39,233 bases of DNA from SHZI01 sp049290495 (GCA_049290495.1 JBATNV010000106.1:1-39233), one strand, 5' to 3'; numbered from the stretch's first letter, positions 8,587 through 15,922 are shown. Made by a program: numbers and translations. The notes: generated by a model from the sequence alone, not told the origin.

Positions 8587-9171
8587 ATGTCACAGCAATC
8601 GGCAACCTCAAAGGATGCGGCGCTGCGGGCCATAGGTCGCACCGTCGTAAACTTCCAGCGGCTTGAGCACAATCTAAAGCTCGCGGCTCGGCTTGGACCT
8701 GTTCAGGGGACCATTCCAAAGATTCAAAGGGACATTGGGAGACGATTTGAGCGTGCAGAGACGCTGACGCTTGGGCAGGCAATTCAGGCGTGGCTACGTT
8801 TCTGTGCGGACGAGATAGTATCGACAACCTATACACCGGACTTATTCGACATTTCTGTCCAGACGACGTTCTCGATGGGTGAAGACACCGAGTCTCGCAG
8901 AAAGAATGCAGCTGCCCTCGACTCTCTATTGGAAACACGCAATGCCTTGATTCACGGCCGCCTTGCCCACTTTGCCTGGGATTCAGCCGTTGAATGTGAC
9001 CAACTGGTGGCGGAGCTTGACAAGGTCAATGACGCCATTGCGGCCCAAATTGATTACATCGGATCGCTATTAGCCACATTCAGCTCACTCTGCCAAGAGC
9101 ATGCCCTAGCCATGGAAGCGGAACTCACGAAAGGTCTTGCTTCAATGCCGACGCCGGCACGGGATGCCTGA
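8587..9171 (+). CDS. HEPN-like protein of unknown function
   Basis: A 194-residue, mostly helical soluble protein without signal peptide. The notable feature is R118-N-A-L-I-H123, preceded by a long helix (DSLLETRNALIHG). This matches the R-x4-6-H signature of HEPN ribonuclease folds, in which Arg and His form the RNA-cutting site at a dimer interface. HEPN proteins are frequent in defence islands and often pair with minimal nucleotidyltransferases. The nucleotidyltransferase here lies about 3.5 kb upstream rather than adjacent. The start at ATG 8587 has only a weak ribosome site. The gene itself is convincing; the HEPN assignment rests on one motif and helix pattern, so it is moderate. Confidence 0.65.
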   Translation: MSQQSATSKDAALRAIGRTVVNFQRLEHNLKLAARLGPVQGTIPKIQRDIGRRFERAETLTLGQAIQAWLRFCADEIVSTTYTPDLFDISVQTTFSMGEDTESRRKNAAALDSLLETRNALIHGRLAHFAWDSAVECDQLVAELDKVNDAIAAQIDYIGSLLATFSSLCQEHALAMEAELTKGLASMPTPARDA

Positions 9172-9588
9172 CTCGTCGCTCAATCACAGCCGCGAACCAT
9201 AAACTGCACGCTTCATGCGCTGGCGCACGGCTGTTTGCCTCGGCTTCGCATCGCTCTCAACTGCGGCCGACAACCTGCGCTGCCTCGCGCACTACAAAGC
9301 CGGAAACGCGCGGAATCATGTGAACGTGACAGCCGCAACTCCACTGAAACCAGCCCGCGTCAAAACCAGTGTACAGAGAGAGCCAATCACCAGATCAACG
9401 AATTGGAAAAACGCTACGCCGGCGGATCCAATTTGTCGCTTGGCGAACAAACGGCTCGACGGGAGGAACAGTACCGTATGATCGACTCACGCACGGCGTG
9501 CGAGCGGAAAGCGCGCTGATAGTCAACAATAAGTGGACGCCGGTCAGGTTCTGACACGCAGCACTTCCATTCAGGCGAAAGGAAATAC
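9172..9588. other. Degenerate stretch, possible relic of a small exported protein
   Basis: A frame from 9215 opens with a signal-like segment (MRWRTAVCLGFASLSTAA). A different frame, up to about 9519, encodes a charged helical segment (RANHQINELEKRYAGGSNLSLGEQ) that reads like real protein. The two are not joined in one frame. This is consistent with a frameshifted gene for a small secreted protein, but I do not recognise the family. Otherwise the stretch holds nothing I can support. Confidence 0.25.
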
Positions 9589-10155
9589 ATGTCGTTAACA
9601 GGGCTACTCGTCCCAAGCTATACGCACATGCTGAAAGCCCTCTCGGCCTGGCTCACGAAGGCACAGGCGCAAATGCCGAAGGCAGATTCTGAAGCACTGC
9701 TGACAGCGCGTCTCGCGCCAGACATGTATCCCCTATCGACTCAAATCCGGTTTGCCTGCGTGCAGGTTCAGGAAGCAGTATTCCGGCTTAGAGGCTAGGC
9801 TTTCCCTGAATCTCTTAAAGAACTTCTTGATGAAGGGCGGAATGCCGCTGAGCGACCGGGTTCGCTCGCGGATGCCCAGGCCCGGATTGATGAAGCTATC
9901 GCATTGCTGGACGGGCTCACCCCCGACGCGCTCGACGAATACGCCGGCAGGCTCATCGTGCACGAACTTCCGAACGGCATGATTTTCGACCTGACTGCGG
10001 AGCAATATGCCCGTGACTGGACACTGGCCCAGTTCTATTTCCACATCATGACTGCCTACGCGATATTGCGCAGCGAAGGGGTTGATCTCGGCAAAGCGGA
10101 CTACGTACCGCACATGCTTACCTATCTTCGTTCTGAATCGGCCCCGGAAGGCTGA
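9589..10155 (+). pseudogene. DUF1993-family protein interrupted by one in-frame amber codon
   Basis: Read through one TAG at 9796-9798, the frame gives a 188-residue protein with the DUF1993 layout. It has an N-terminal helix, then LLTARLAPDMYPLSTQIRFAC, then a middle segment with ALLDGLTPDALDEYAGR, and an ending FYFHIMTAYAILRSEGVDLGKADYV, the family's hallmark. The flanking residues (RLRG-stop-AFPESL) suggest a single GAG-to-TAG change at a Glu codon. A good ribosome site (AAAGGAAA) precedes ATG 9589. Reading frame and codon character continue unbroken after the stop, so the lesion looks recent. An alternative is sequencing error or amber suppression. DUF1993 proteins belong to the DinB-like helical-bundle group and have no settled function. 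Confidence 0.8.
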
Positions 10156-10240
10156 CTTCCGATGTTCAGATTGCTGTACCTACTGCAGACAATCACGCTG
10201 GGCGCGGAAGTATTCCACGCCAGCGGAATCAGGGCTTCAC

Positions 10241-10380
10241 GCAGAACCCTGGGGCACTCGAATTCGCCAGCCGGGTCGCTTGCCTGGCGACGCTCGCCGA
10301 AGCGATCCGCACCCGGCTCAACCCGAACTGGCCGGATATCTCGCAGGTGATGGGCGGCATGTGTACGAGAGCTATCCGCC
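10241..10380 (+). pseudogene. hsdR remnant 1 (internally deleted)
   Basis: From about 10245 to 10358 the sequence closely parallels hsdR 7497-7610 (LEFASRVACL, then TLAEAIR, RLNPN and DISQVMGG). It then switches abruptly to the hsdR C-terminal segment (GTGTACGAGAGC, HVYESYP, equivalent to 8208-8228). About 600 bp present in the full gene is missing, and the join falls in the shared tetranucleotide GCAT. It differs from the intact hsdR at scattered bases, so it comes from a related, not identical, gene. It is not translatable as a functional unit. Confidence 0.75.
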
Positions 10381-10414
10381 AGCACGCGGGATGAAGTGGT
10401 CGCTCTTATATCAT

Positions 10415-12013
10415 CTAGGGCGGTATGTAATAGAGATCGATGGTCTTGCCGATGCGCGTCACCGGCCGGTACGCGTCGAGCCAGGCGAAGCCGTCGCCGC
10501 CCTGCGTGAGCATGAGCCTCGCGAGCAGATCCACGGCGATCCAGCCGGTGGTCGGCAGATTCGGGGGCAGGTAGGTGAAGGGCGGCAGGTCTTCCCGAAT
10601 CCAGTCCGACGTGCCGCGGAACGCGAAGCTGAAGGTCCGCACGTGGCGACGATTCAGTTCCTGTTCCAAACGCCGCATGTCCTGACCCCAGTCGAGGTCC
10701 GAGTCGATTAGCACCGCTTCCGGCCGGTGTGCCGCAAGCTCGTTGAAGTAGGGCAGGTAATCCGGGTAGGACATCCACAGGGTTGCCGACTGCCAGGTAA
10801 TCAGGGCGGCGATGATTGTCCGCGCCGACAGGCGTTGACGCGCTTGCCACGCACGCATCGTGGCGTATGCCGCGCCGGCCGCCAGGAACGGATACAGCAC
10901 CAGCACATGGCGCACGCCTATATTGATCCGGCTGTATGCGCAACAAAACAGGAGAATCGCGGTAAAGCAGGCGCCGGGCATCAGGAGGCGCCAGTCACGT
11001 CGCCGAATTCCGGCTTGTGCCAGCAGCGCCAGACCGGCCGCACCGAGCAGCAGCAGCGGCAGCGGGGTTTTTACCGCCAGCGCCACCGGGTAGAAATACC
11101 ACCAGCCGGTCTTCCTGACCTCGCCGAGTAGAAACGACAGGTGGCCTTCGCGGTTGTGCTTGAGGAGTTCCCCGATGCCGGCCGGCAGCTTCTCTGCGGC
11201 CAGCGGTACGGGGATGTGCGGGGCAGATCCGTAGGTATGGTCGGGCAGGTATTCAAACCGGCCACCATAGGCCAGCGTCAGGGCAATCAGCACGCCGGAG
11301 ATGACAAGGCCGGTAGCGCGGAAGTAGCGACTGATGGCGGCGGGCGGCGGGAATGTCGACGGGGTGCCGAGCACCAGCCGGGTCAAGAGCAGCGCAGTGG
11401 CGCACACGGCCAAAAAGGGAATGGCCGAGAGCTTGGTGCCAACTGCCAGTCCGCCACCGAGCCCCAACAGCAGGCTGGCACGCCATGTGGGCATTTCGAT
11501 CCAGCGCACCAGCAGGTACAAGGTAAGGGTGCACATCGCCGCCGCAGGGACGTCTAGCGCCGCAACGCTCGCGTGACCGAGGACGACGGGAGTGGTGGTC
11601 AGGAAAAAGGTCGCGAGCAGCGCCGTGGTTTCGCCCAGGATGTGTCGCACCAGGGCCCAGGTCGCCGCCAGCAGGATGACCAGGAAAGGCAGCACGCCGA
11701 GCCGGGCGAGCGTCAGGATGCGGTCGTAATTGCCGCTCTTGTAGAGCAGGTCGCGGCCTTCCTGTTCGCCACTCGGCCCCACTTCCCCGAAAGTGCGAAC
11801 CCCGGCGAGGTAAGGGCCGATAGCTATCGCGAGCCGCGCCAGTGGCGGATGCTGCAAGTCGTAGGTGTACTGGCCGCGATCCAGCAATTGCATGCCGGCC
11901 GCAAGGTGCTCGGGCTCGTCCCATGTGTGACCAAAAAACCGGTACGTGGAAACACTCAACGTGCAGCCGAGTGCGATCAGCGCGAGGGCCGCGTAACGCC
12001 GGATCATGCGCAT
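10415..12013 (-). CDS. Polytopic membrane glycosyltransferase-like protein (GT39/ArnT superfamily)
   Basis: A 532-residue integral membrane protein with about 10-12 hydrophobic segments. Between the first two membrane helices is the acidic motif TWDEPEHLAAG. This matches the D-E/D-D loop that in GT-C glycosyltransferases (PMT/GT39, ArnT) binds the lipid-linked sugar donor and metal. Later QHPPLARL and a terminal soluble stretch (IDSDLDWGQDMRRLEQEL) resemble other GT39-like proteins. It transfers a sugar from a polyprenyl carrier to an unknown acceptor at the periplasmic face. It is the last gene of a three-gene minus-strand operon, 14 bp after the sulfatase-fold gene. ATG 12007 is an alternative start, and no strong ribosome site decides. 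Donor and acceptor cannot be deduced. Confidence 0.75.
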   Translation of the reverse strand: MRMIRRYAALALIALGCTLSVSTYRFFGHTWDEPEHLAAGMQLLDRGQYTYDLQHPPLARLAIAIGPYLAGVRTFGEVGPSGEQEGRDLLYKSGNYDRILTLARLGVLPFLVILLAATWALVRHILGETTALLATFFLTTTPVVLGHASVAALDVPAAAMCTLTLYLLVRWIEMPTWRASLLLGLGGGLAVGTKLSAIPFLAVCATALLLTRLVLGTPSTFPPPAAISRYFRATGLVISGVLIALTLAYGGRFEYLPDHTYGSAPHIPVPLAAEKLPAGIGELLKHNREGHLSFLLGEVRKTGWWYFYPVALAVKTPLPLLLLGAAGLALLAQAGIRRRDWRLLMPGACFTAILLFCCAYSRINIGVRHVLVLYPFLAAGAAYATMRAWQARQRLSARTIIAALITWQSATLWMSYPDYLPYFNELAAHRPEAVLIDSDLDWGQDMRRLEQELNRRHVRTFSFAFRGTSDWIREDLPPFTYLPPNLPTTGWIAVDLLARLMLTQGGDGFAWLDAYRPVTRIGKTIDLYYIPP

Positions 12014-12027
12014 CGGACCAGCACTTG

Positions 12028-13539
12028 TTAATCGACAAAGCGCGCAAATGCGCTGTCGAAACGCGAGCGGGCCGACTCGTCACAGCGCATGACGTCGTCG
12101 TCGCACGATTGAAAGAGCTTGCGCTGAAGCCTCGACAGGCTGTCAAGCCTGAAACCGAAGTTTTCGAGGGCTAGCGGCGTCAGCATCACGACGTCGAGTG
12201 GCTGGCCGCTACGGTGCGCGGCGGGGGCACAGGCAAAATTAATGCAACGGATATCGTAGGCGGTGAAGTACCAGGCCGCGTGATCGGGCAGATACCTCGC
12301 CGTGAAGTCCGGCTGATGGTCGCCAAAAGCGACCACACCGGCCTTGCGCCCGCGCCGGGCCAGCAAGTCCAGAAAACCGCCGTAGGCAAGGTCACTGGCC
12401 TCGAAGCGCGCCACATAGTCAGTCATCGGGTCCTGGTTGTCATGAGGGCCGTGCTGCCTGATGGTGAGCATCATGGCCACCACCGGCACCTGACTGTCGC
12501 CGATTTTCATCAGCATCGCGTCGTAGAGCGTGGCGTCGGAGAGGGTCCAGTCCCAGCCCGCACTGATTCCCAAGGCTTCAGGATCATAAAACTCATCTAC
12601 GCCGATTGATTCATAGAAGCTCTTCGCGTTGATGAAGTTGCCGGGGACCGGGTAGAACACCATCGTTCGATATCCCAGCGACTTGAGCTGCGTGAACACC
12701 GAACGCTTGATACGTCCTTCGAGCTGGTGGAAGACGTACAGGCCGTCACTGCCGAATTCCTGCGGACGCATCTGGGTTGTTACGGAGAACTCGGTTTTCC
12801 ACGTCGCGCCGGCGAAAGTGTTCACATGCAGTGGACCGGAGCCTGGCGCGCTCTTGGCGAATAGCGTGCGGGGTTCGTAGCCCGGGCGCACCAGCGCGGG
12901 CGGAAAAGTCGACTCCTGGAGGACGATGAAGATATCCGGCAGTGGGCCGGCTGGCGCACCCAGGGGGACATCGTCCGTGACCGGCGCCGCCTCGGCCGTT
13001 GCCAGCACATGCAGATTCGGCTCGGGTATCTGCGATGACATGACCAGCGTCCGAAGGCTGGGCGTGCCTAATACCATTTCCCAATTGACGAAGTTCCGGT
13101 CCCAATGCCGGGCGTCGATGATCGCGCTGCTGCAGACGACTGCGAGGGCCACCAGAGCCCACCGCTCGAAGCGCGAGAACGGGCCCTGGCCCGAGAACAG
13201 CTGTTTGATGTAAAGCAGGGCCGCACCTGCTGTGACCAACAGGGCGATGGCGACGCGCCAGTCGTTGTACGCAAGAATCAGGACGTTCTGTCGCAGAAAG
13301 TACCGGTCGTAGCTGACCAGCGGCACGCCTGTCAGGGTAAATTTCACGGCACTGCCGGCCAGCAGGATCAAGGCTGGAATCAGCGACAGAGCGAGCAGGA
13401 CCAGCGGGTGTTTACCGCGCGCGCACCCCAGCGCGAAGAACGGGGCCATGAAGAGCGCCATGTACGGGTCGCTATACGCCAGGGCGTATAGCGCTGCCAC
13501 CGCAACCACCGGGAGCGCGAGCGCTACCCGGATCAGCAT
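12028..13539 (-). CDS. Sulfatase-fold membrane enzyme related to lipoteichoic acid synthase / phosphoglycerol transferases
   Basis: A 503-residue protein with four to five N-terminal membrane helices (to about residue 140) and a large periplasmic alkaline-phosphatase-superfamily domain. The domain opens LPDIFIVLQESTFPP. The nucleophile region is probably NTFAGATWKTEFS, and the metal-binding FGDHQPDF and TIRQHGPHD motifs follow. This is the layout of LtaS, OpgB and EptA-type enzymes, which move phosphoglycerol or phosphoethanolamine from phospholipids onto envelope glycans or lipids. Its first seven bases (ATGCTGA) overlap the end of the methyltransferase gene, giving tight translational coupling. 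The substrate is unknown. The context (a phospholipid methyltransferase-like gene and a lipid-linked sugar transferase) fits an envelope lipid or glycan decoration pathway. Confidence 0.85.
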   Translation of the reverse strand: MLIRVALALPVVAVAALYALAYSDPYMALFMAPFFALGCARGKHPLVLLALSLIPALILLAGSAVKFTLTGVPLVSYDRYFLRQNVLILAYNDWRVAIALLVTAGAALLYIKQLFSGQGPFSRFERWALVALAVVCSSAIIDARHWDRNFVNWEMVLGTPSLRTLVMSSQIPEPNLHVLATAEAAPVTDDVPLGAPAGPLPDIFIVLQESTFPPALVRPGYEPRTLFAKSAPGSGPLHVNTFAGATWKTEFSVTTQMRPQEFGSDGLYVFHQLEGRIKRSVFTQLKSLGYRTMVFYPVPGNFINAKSFYESIGVDEFYDPEALGISAGWDWTLSDATLYDAMLMKIGDSQVPVVAMMLTIRQHGPHDNQDPMTDYVARFEASDLAYGGFLDLLARRGRKAGVVAFGDHQPDFTARYLPDHAAWYFTAYDIRCINFACAPAAHRSGQPLDVVMLTPLALENFGFRLDSLSRLQRKLFQSCDDDVMRCDESARSRFDSAFARFVD

Positions 13540-14084
13540 GAATACCGCCAGATGAAGGCCGGCGGAATATTCAGGAATTCAATCCCGACCATCTTGCTGG
13601 TGGGGAAGATACCGGCGAAGGGGTTGTGCGGAAAATAAGTGTAGGTGACCAATGTCGAGACGGTGCCAGCCCGATAAGCGCGCGCGACGCCCTCGTGCAG
13701 GTGGTGGAACTCGGGATTGTTGACGCTGGGGATGCTGCTGACGATTAGCGTAGATTCCTTCAAGTCCGCCAGGAACGCGATGGCGCAGGTGGGGATGATA
13801 GTGCGGCCTGGAAATGCGCTCCGCAGATGGTCGAAGCGCTTGCCATCCCGTTCGATGCTCACGGTCCTGTCGGGAAGGACCCCGGTGACCGAACCGTAAC
13901 CAGCGCCCAGTTCGACGATTGGCAGCGAGGAGCTGCCAATCGCCCTGTACATCGATTGTGCGAGCCACCTCGACGATTCGCAAATTGCGCCGACGGTCGC
14001 GTAGGAGGAAAGCGTACTTAGCAGGGCGGTGGCAGTCTTGCTGCGCGACCGCCGTAAGCCAGCTACTGCCCCTGGGTTTTTCAT
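13533..14084 (-). CDS. SAM-dependent methyltransferase, phospholipid N-methyltransferase-like (PmtA type)
   Basis: A 183-residue Rossmann methyltransferase. Motif I is VELGAGYGSVTGVL (about 57-70), followed by the acidic SIERD strand end that binds the SAM ribose, and a VSSIP strand in the motif IV position. The order VELG.G.GSVT...ER...F.HL...FPG is characteristic of the PmtA/KsgA-like group, in which PmtA methylates phosphatidylethanolamine toward phosphatidylcholine. The Arg-rich N-terminus and the compact size also fit PmtA. It is the first gene of the minus-strand envelope operon, and its stop overlaps the next start by 7 nt. IS fragments begin about 35 bp upstream, which may have changed its promoter. 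A small-molecule or rRNA substrate is an alternative. Confidence 0.7.
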   Translation of the reverse strand: MKNPGAVAGLRRSRSKTATALLSTLSSYATVGAICESSRWLAQSMYRAIGSSSLPIVELGAGYGSVTGVLPDRTVSIERDGKRFDHLRSAFPGRTIIPTCAIAFLADLKESTLIVSSIPSVNNPEFHHLHEGVARAYRAGTVSTLVTYTYFPHNPFAGIFPTSKMVGIEFLNIPPAFIWRYSC

Positions 14085-14599
14085 GGCGGAGCTGAAGTAT
14101 AGGTGATCGGCGTTATCGAATGTCGGTGCGGGTGCCGCCGCCGACCAAGGCCGAGCTCGACGAGCTGCCGCAGAAGATCACCGCTCGCATCGGCCGGCAC
14201 CTGCAACGCCTGGGCTGGCTGACCGCGGAACTGGCAACTTAGCTTGCGCAAACGGCGCACGGGCAGGCGTTGCGCCCACGCATACCCGATCGCATGCAAC
14301 CCGCTACCATGGAGAGCCTCAACATGCATCAACCAGAACGCAGTACAGGCTCGGGTGCGTGCTGCCGGCAGGTACGCGTAGGTCACCTTCGGCGGCTTTT
14401 TCCGCGCTCGGCGCGGCGGCGGCAGGAGTGTCTGGACGACCTTCAGCCAGCGCTCAAACGAGCGGCGATTGAGTCGATGCACGGTGCAGTATCGCGTTCG
14501 AGTGACACCGCTTTTCAACCACGCCTGGAGGTGCACCGACCAGTACGCGCGGCGGGCTTTGCACTTGAACCAGCGGATTCGTCTGCACGGTTCCGACAT
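14081..14599 (-). pseudogene. IS66-type accessory protein (TnpA/OrfA-like), 3'-truncated
   Basis: From ATG 14599, preceded by GGAGGT, the frame encodes a DNA-binding segment (YWSVHLQAWLKSGVTRTRYC, then HRLNRRSFERW). A second, weaker copy of the same pattern follows (FWLMHVEALHGSGLHAIGYAWAQRL). Two W/F-x-x-H-x-x-A-x-x-x-S-G helices are a feature I associate with long IS66 accessory proteins. Real homology seems to stop near 14243; the remaining codons are the antisense of the IS91 fragment, so the gene is truncated. It cannot transpose alone, because the partner genes tnpB and tnpC are absent. Confidence 0.6.
14120..14242 (+). mobile_element. IS91/ISCR-type transposase fragment
   Basis: A 40-codon open segment contains PPPTKAELDELPQKITARIG followed by RHLQRLGWLT. 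This resembles the C-terminal part of IS91-family Y2 transposases, where a VxPPTxAEL segment leads to a helix R-I-G-R-x-L-x-R-x-G. It ends abruptly where the IS66-type fragment begins. Only this short piece survives, so the family call is moderate. Confidence 0.45.
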
Positions 14600-14687
14600 C
14601 TCGCCACGACCTCCGCAACACGAGAAGGAGCTGCAAATTGCCGTCAAATTCAACAGCCGTGCACCCGTGCAACGACCGGACGCTTAC
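14243..14687 (-). mobile_element. IS66-family element, left-end fragment inserted in an IS1380 fragment
   Basis: On the minus strand the fragment begins exactly at 14687 with GTAAGCGTCCGGTCGTTGC. IS66-family terminal repeats begin with GTAA. At this base the IS1380 reading frame on the other side is interrupted. The accessory-protein gene starts 88 bp inside, as expected. The distal end is lost at the IS91 fragment near 14242, so no second terminal repeat or target duplication is visible. Confidence 0.6.
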
Positions 14688-14880
14688 GTAACAGCAGTAG
14701 TAGCCGTGGAAGAAGCGGCCTTCCTGGTGACCGTGCAGCGGATCATCCGTGGCATCCAGATCCAGCCAGATCTCCCGCGGTGGCTTAGCATGGGACTCGA
14801 TGAACAGGTCCACCAGCAACCGGTCCAGGGCCTGAGGTCTTCATAGCCCAGCGCCAGTCCGTAAACCCGCTGCGCCACCA
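14688..14880 (-). mobile_element. IS1380-family transposase fragment (deleted and frameshifted)
   Basis: Minus-strand reading gives VAQRVYGLALGYEDL in one frame and, after a junction near 14825, LLVDLFIESHAKPPREIWLD and LDATDDPLHGHQEGRFFHGY in another. Both are hallmark IS1380 transposase segments, with the second carrying catalytic-core Asp residues. About 100 residues that normally separate them are missing. The 3' side is cut at 14687 by the IS66 end. The 5' side abuts a recombinase fragment near 14885. Confidence 0.75.
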
Positions 14881-14889
14881 GGTACGAGC

Positions 14890-15042
14890 CTGCAGGAGCT
14901 GATGGAGTTGGGTGGCTGGGAGTCATTTGAGATGGTTTTGAGGCAGGCACGCCTCGCACCAGAACACCTGGCCGATGCTGCCAAGCGAATCGAAAGGGCA
15001 TGGGGAGTGGTAGGTCAGAGCCCGACGATTTCCCTACGTTAA
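14890..15042 (+). pseudogene. C-terminal fragment of a tyrosine recombinase (phage-type integrase)
   Basis: The frame 14890-15042 reads LQELMELGGWESFEMVLRQA, then RLAPEHLADAAKRIERAWG, ending in TAA. It aligns with the last 50 residues of phage-type integrases, which normally read LGGWxSxEMVLRYAHLAPEHL. In those the Tyr of RYAHL is the nucleophile. Here that position is Gln (CAG) and the next conserved His is Arg, so the fragment is both truncated and catalytically dead. The 5' part is missing, replaced by the IS1380 fragment. Confidence 0.7.
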
Positions 15043-15092
15043 ACAGATACGACCTACAGACGTTTGTAAGTCGTTGAAGTAATGGCGCGCCA

Positions 15093-15133
15093 GTAAATAA
15101 TAAGACCCGCCTCATGCGGGTCTTATTATTTAC
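15093..15133. terminator. 41-bp perfect hairpin, likely bidirectional terminator
   Basis: Two 18-base arms (beginning GTAAATAATAAGACCCGC) pair without mismatch around the loop CTCAT. The A/T-rich outer stem and GC-rich inner stem, with A-rich and T-rich strands on either side, fit a factor-independent terminator working in both directions. It lies 50 bp after the integrase stop and before the toxin gene. A recombination-site or IS-end role is an alternative. Confidence 0.65.
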
Positions 15134-15216
15134 CAGTGTCCGGCGACCCGGTTCCAACTCCCCAGTTCGACAACACTGCAGGGCAGTTAGGGACAGCCGC
15201 AGGCTGCCCCGCAGGG

Positions 15217-15564
15217 GTGAGCGGCCGTACCCGGCCGATATCGTGGCTGAGCGCCGCCCGGAAGGCATTTGCAGAGTTCCCCCATGAGGTCCAGGCGATC
15301 TGTCTCACAGCACTGACCGTGGCAGCCGAAGGCGGCAAAGCGGACATTGCCAAGCCCTTGATGGGTCTGGGTTCAGGGGTGCTCGAAATTGCACGACCTT
15401 GGCGGGGTGATGCTTACAGGGTGGTCTATGCGGTACAGCTTGATGTGGACGTATGAGTAATCCACGTCTCCAAGAAGAAGGCTACACGCGGCATCAAAAC
15501 TCCACAGCACGAAATCAGCCTCATCAGGGATCGACTGGCAAGACTGAAGCAGGTATTGCGATGA
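15217..15564 (+). pseudogene. HigB/RelE-like (phage Gp49-like) toxin, broken by an in-frame TGA
   Basis: From GTG 15217 the frame encodes RPISWLSAARKAFAEFPHEV, then GLGSGVLEIARPWRGDAYRVVYAVQLDVDV, then TGA at 15454-15456. It continues in the same frame as VIHVSKKKATRGIKTPQHEI, to a second TGA at 15562. The family normally reads V-W-V-I-H-x-F-x-K-K here, so the stop most simply arose by TGG to TGA at the conserved Trp. The missing part contains the C-terminal Lys-rich strand needed for mRNA cleavage. The true stop overlaps the antitoxin start as ATGA. A start further upstream (GTG 15136) is open but overlaps the hairpin region. Confidence 0.75.
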
Positions 15565-15893
15565 AGAACGAACATATGGAGGTCACCCGCGGGAGCGGCA
15601 ACGTCTACCGGGATTTCGGGCAGCCAAACGCTGACCTGCTGCAACTCAAATCCATCTTGGCGGCAGACATCATCAAGGCGCTGGACAGACAAGACTTGAG
15701 TGTTCGGGATGCCCATGCCCGGACAGGTATCGCCGCTGCTGACTTCTCCCGTATCCGCAATGCAGATCTTGGCCGCCCTACAGTAGACCGGCTCATGATG
15801 ATCATGAACCGCCTCGGTCATCGCCTGGAGGTCGTTGTGAAGGTGCGTCGCCGGTCTGCTGGTGGAGCTTCAGCGTCCGTCGCAAGCATGTAA
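15561..15893 (+). CDS. XRE-family antitoxin (HigA-like) partner of the broken toxin
   Basis: From ATG 15561 the protein has 110 residues. It opens MKNEHMEVTRGSGNVYRDFG, continues with a helix-turn-helix (LSVRDAHARTGIAAADFSRI) and then a LGRPTVDRLMMIMNRLGHR segment. This is a common XRE antitoxin encoded after a Gp49-like toxin, which binds the toxin and represses the operon. The open frame extends upstream to 15453, but ATG 15561 overlaps the toxin's natural stop (ATGA) and matches the family N-terminus. The antitoxin looks intact although the toxin is not. The C-terminal tail (RRSAGGASASVASM) may be an added extension. Confidence 0.85.
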   Translation: MKNEHMEVTRGSGNVYRDFGQPNADLLQLKSILAADIIKALDRQDLSVRDAHARTGIAAADFSRIRNADLGRPTVDRLMMIMNRLGHRLEVVVKVRRRSAGGASASVASM

Positions 15894-15922
15894 GTAATAC
15901 CAGAAACACCACAGATACCGAG

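Noticed and set aside
10122..10946. Antisense-type open frame overlapping the hsdR scar and GT39-like gene
   Set aside because: It crosses the scar and the gene end in a different frame; the GT39 frame has the real membrane and motif content.
15093..15133. Integron attC site
   Set aside because: The arms are perfectly paired and lack the GTTRRRY/RYYYAAC core sites and unpaired bases of attC.
15453..15560. 36-codon N-terminal extension of the XRE antitoxin
   Set aside because: These codons overlap the coding end of the toxin in another frame, and the family N-terminus begins at 15561.
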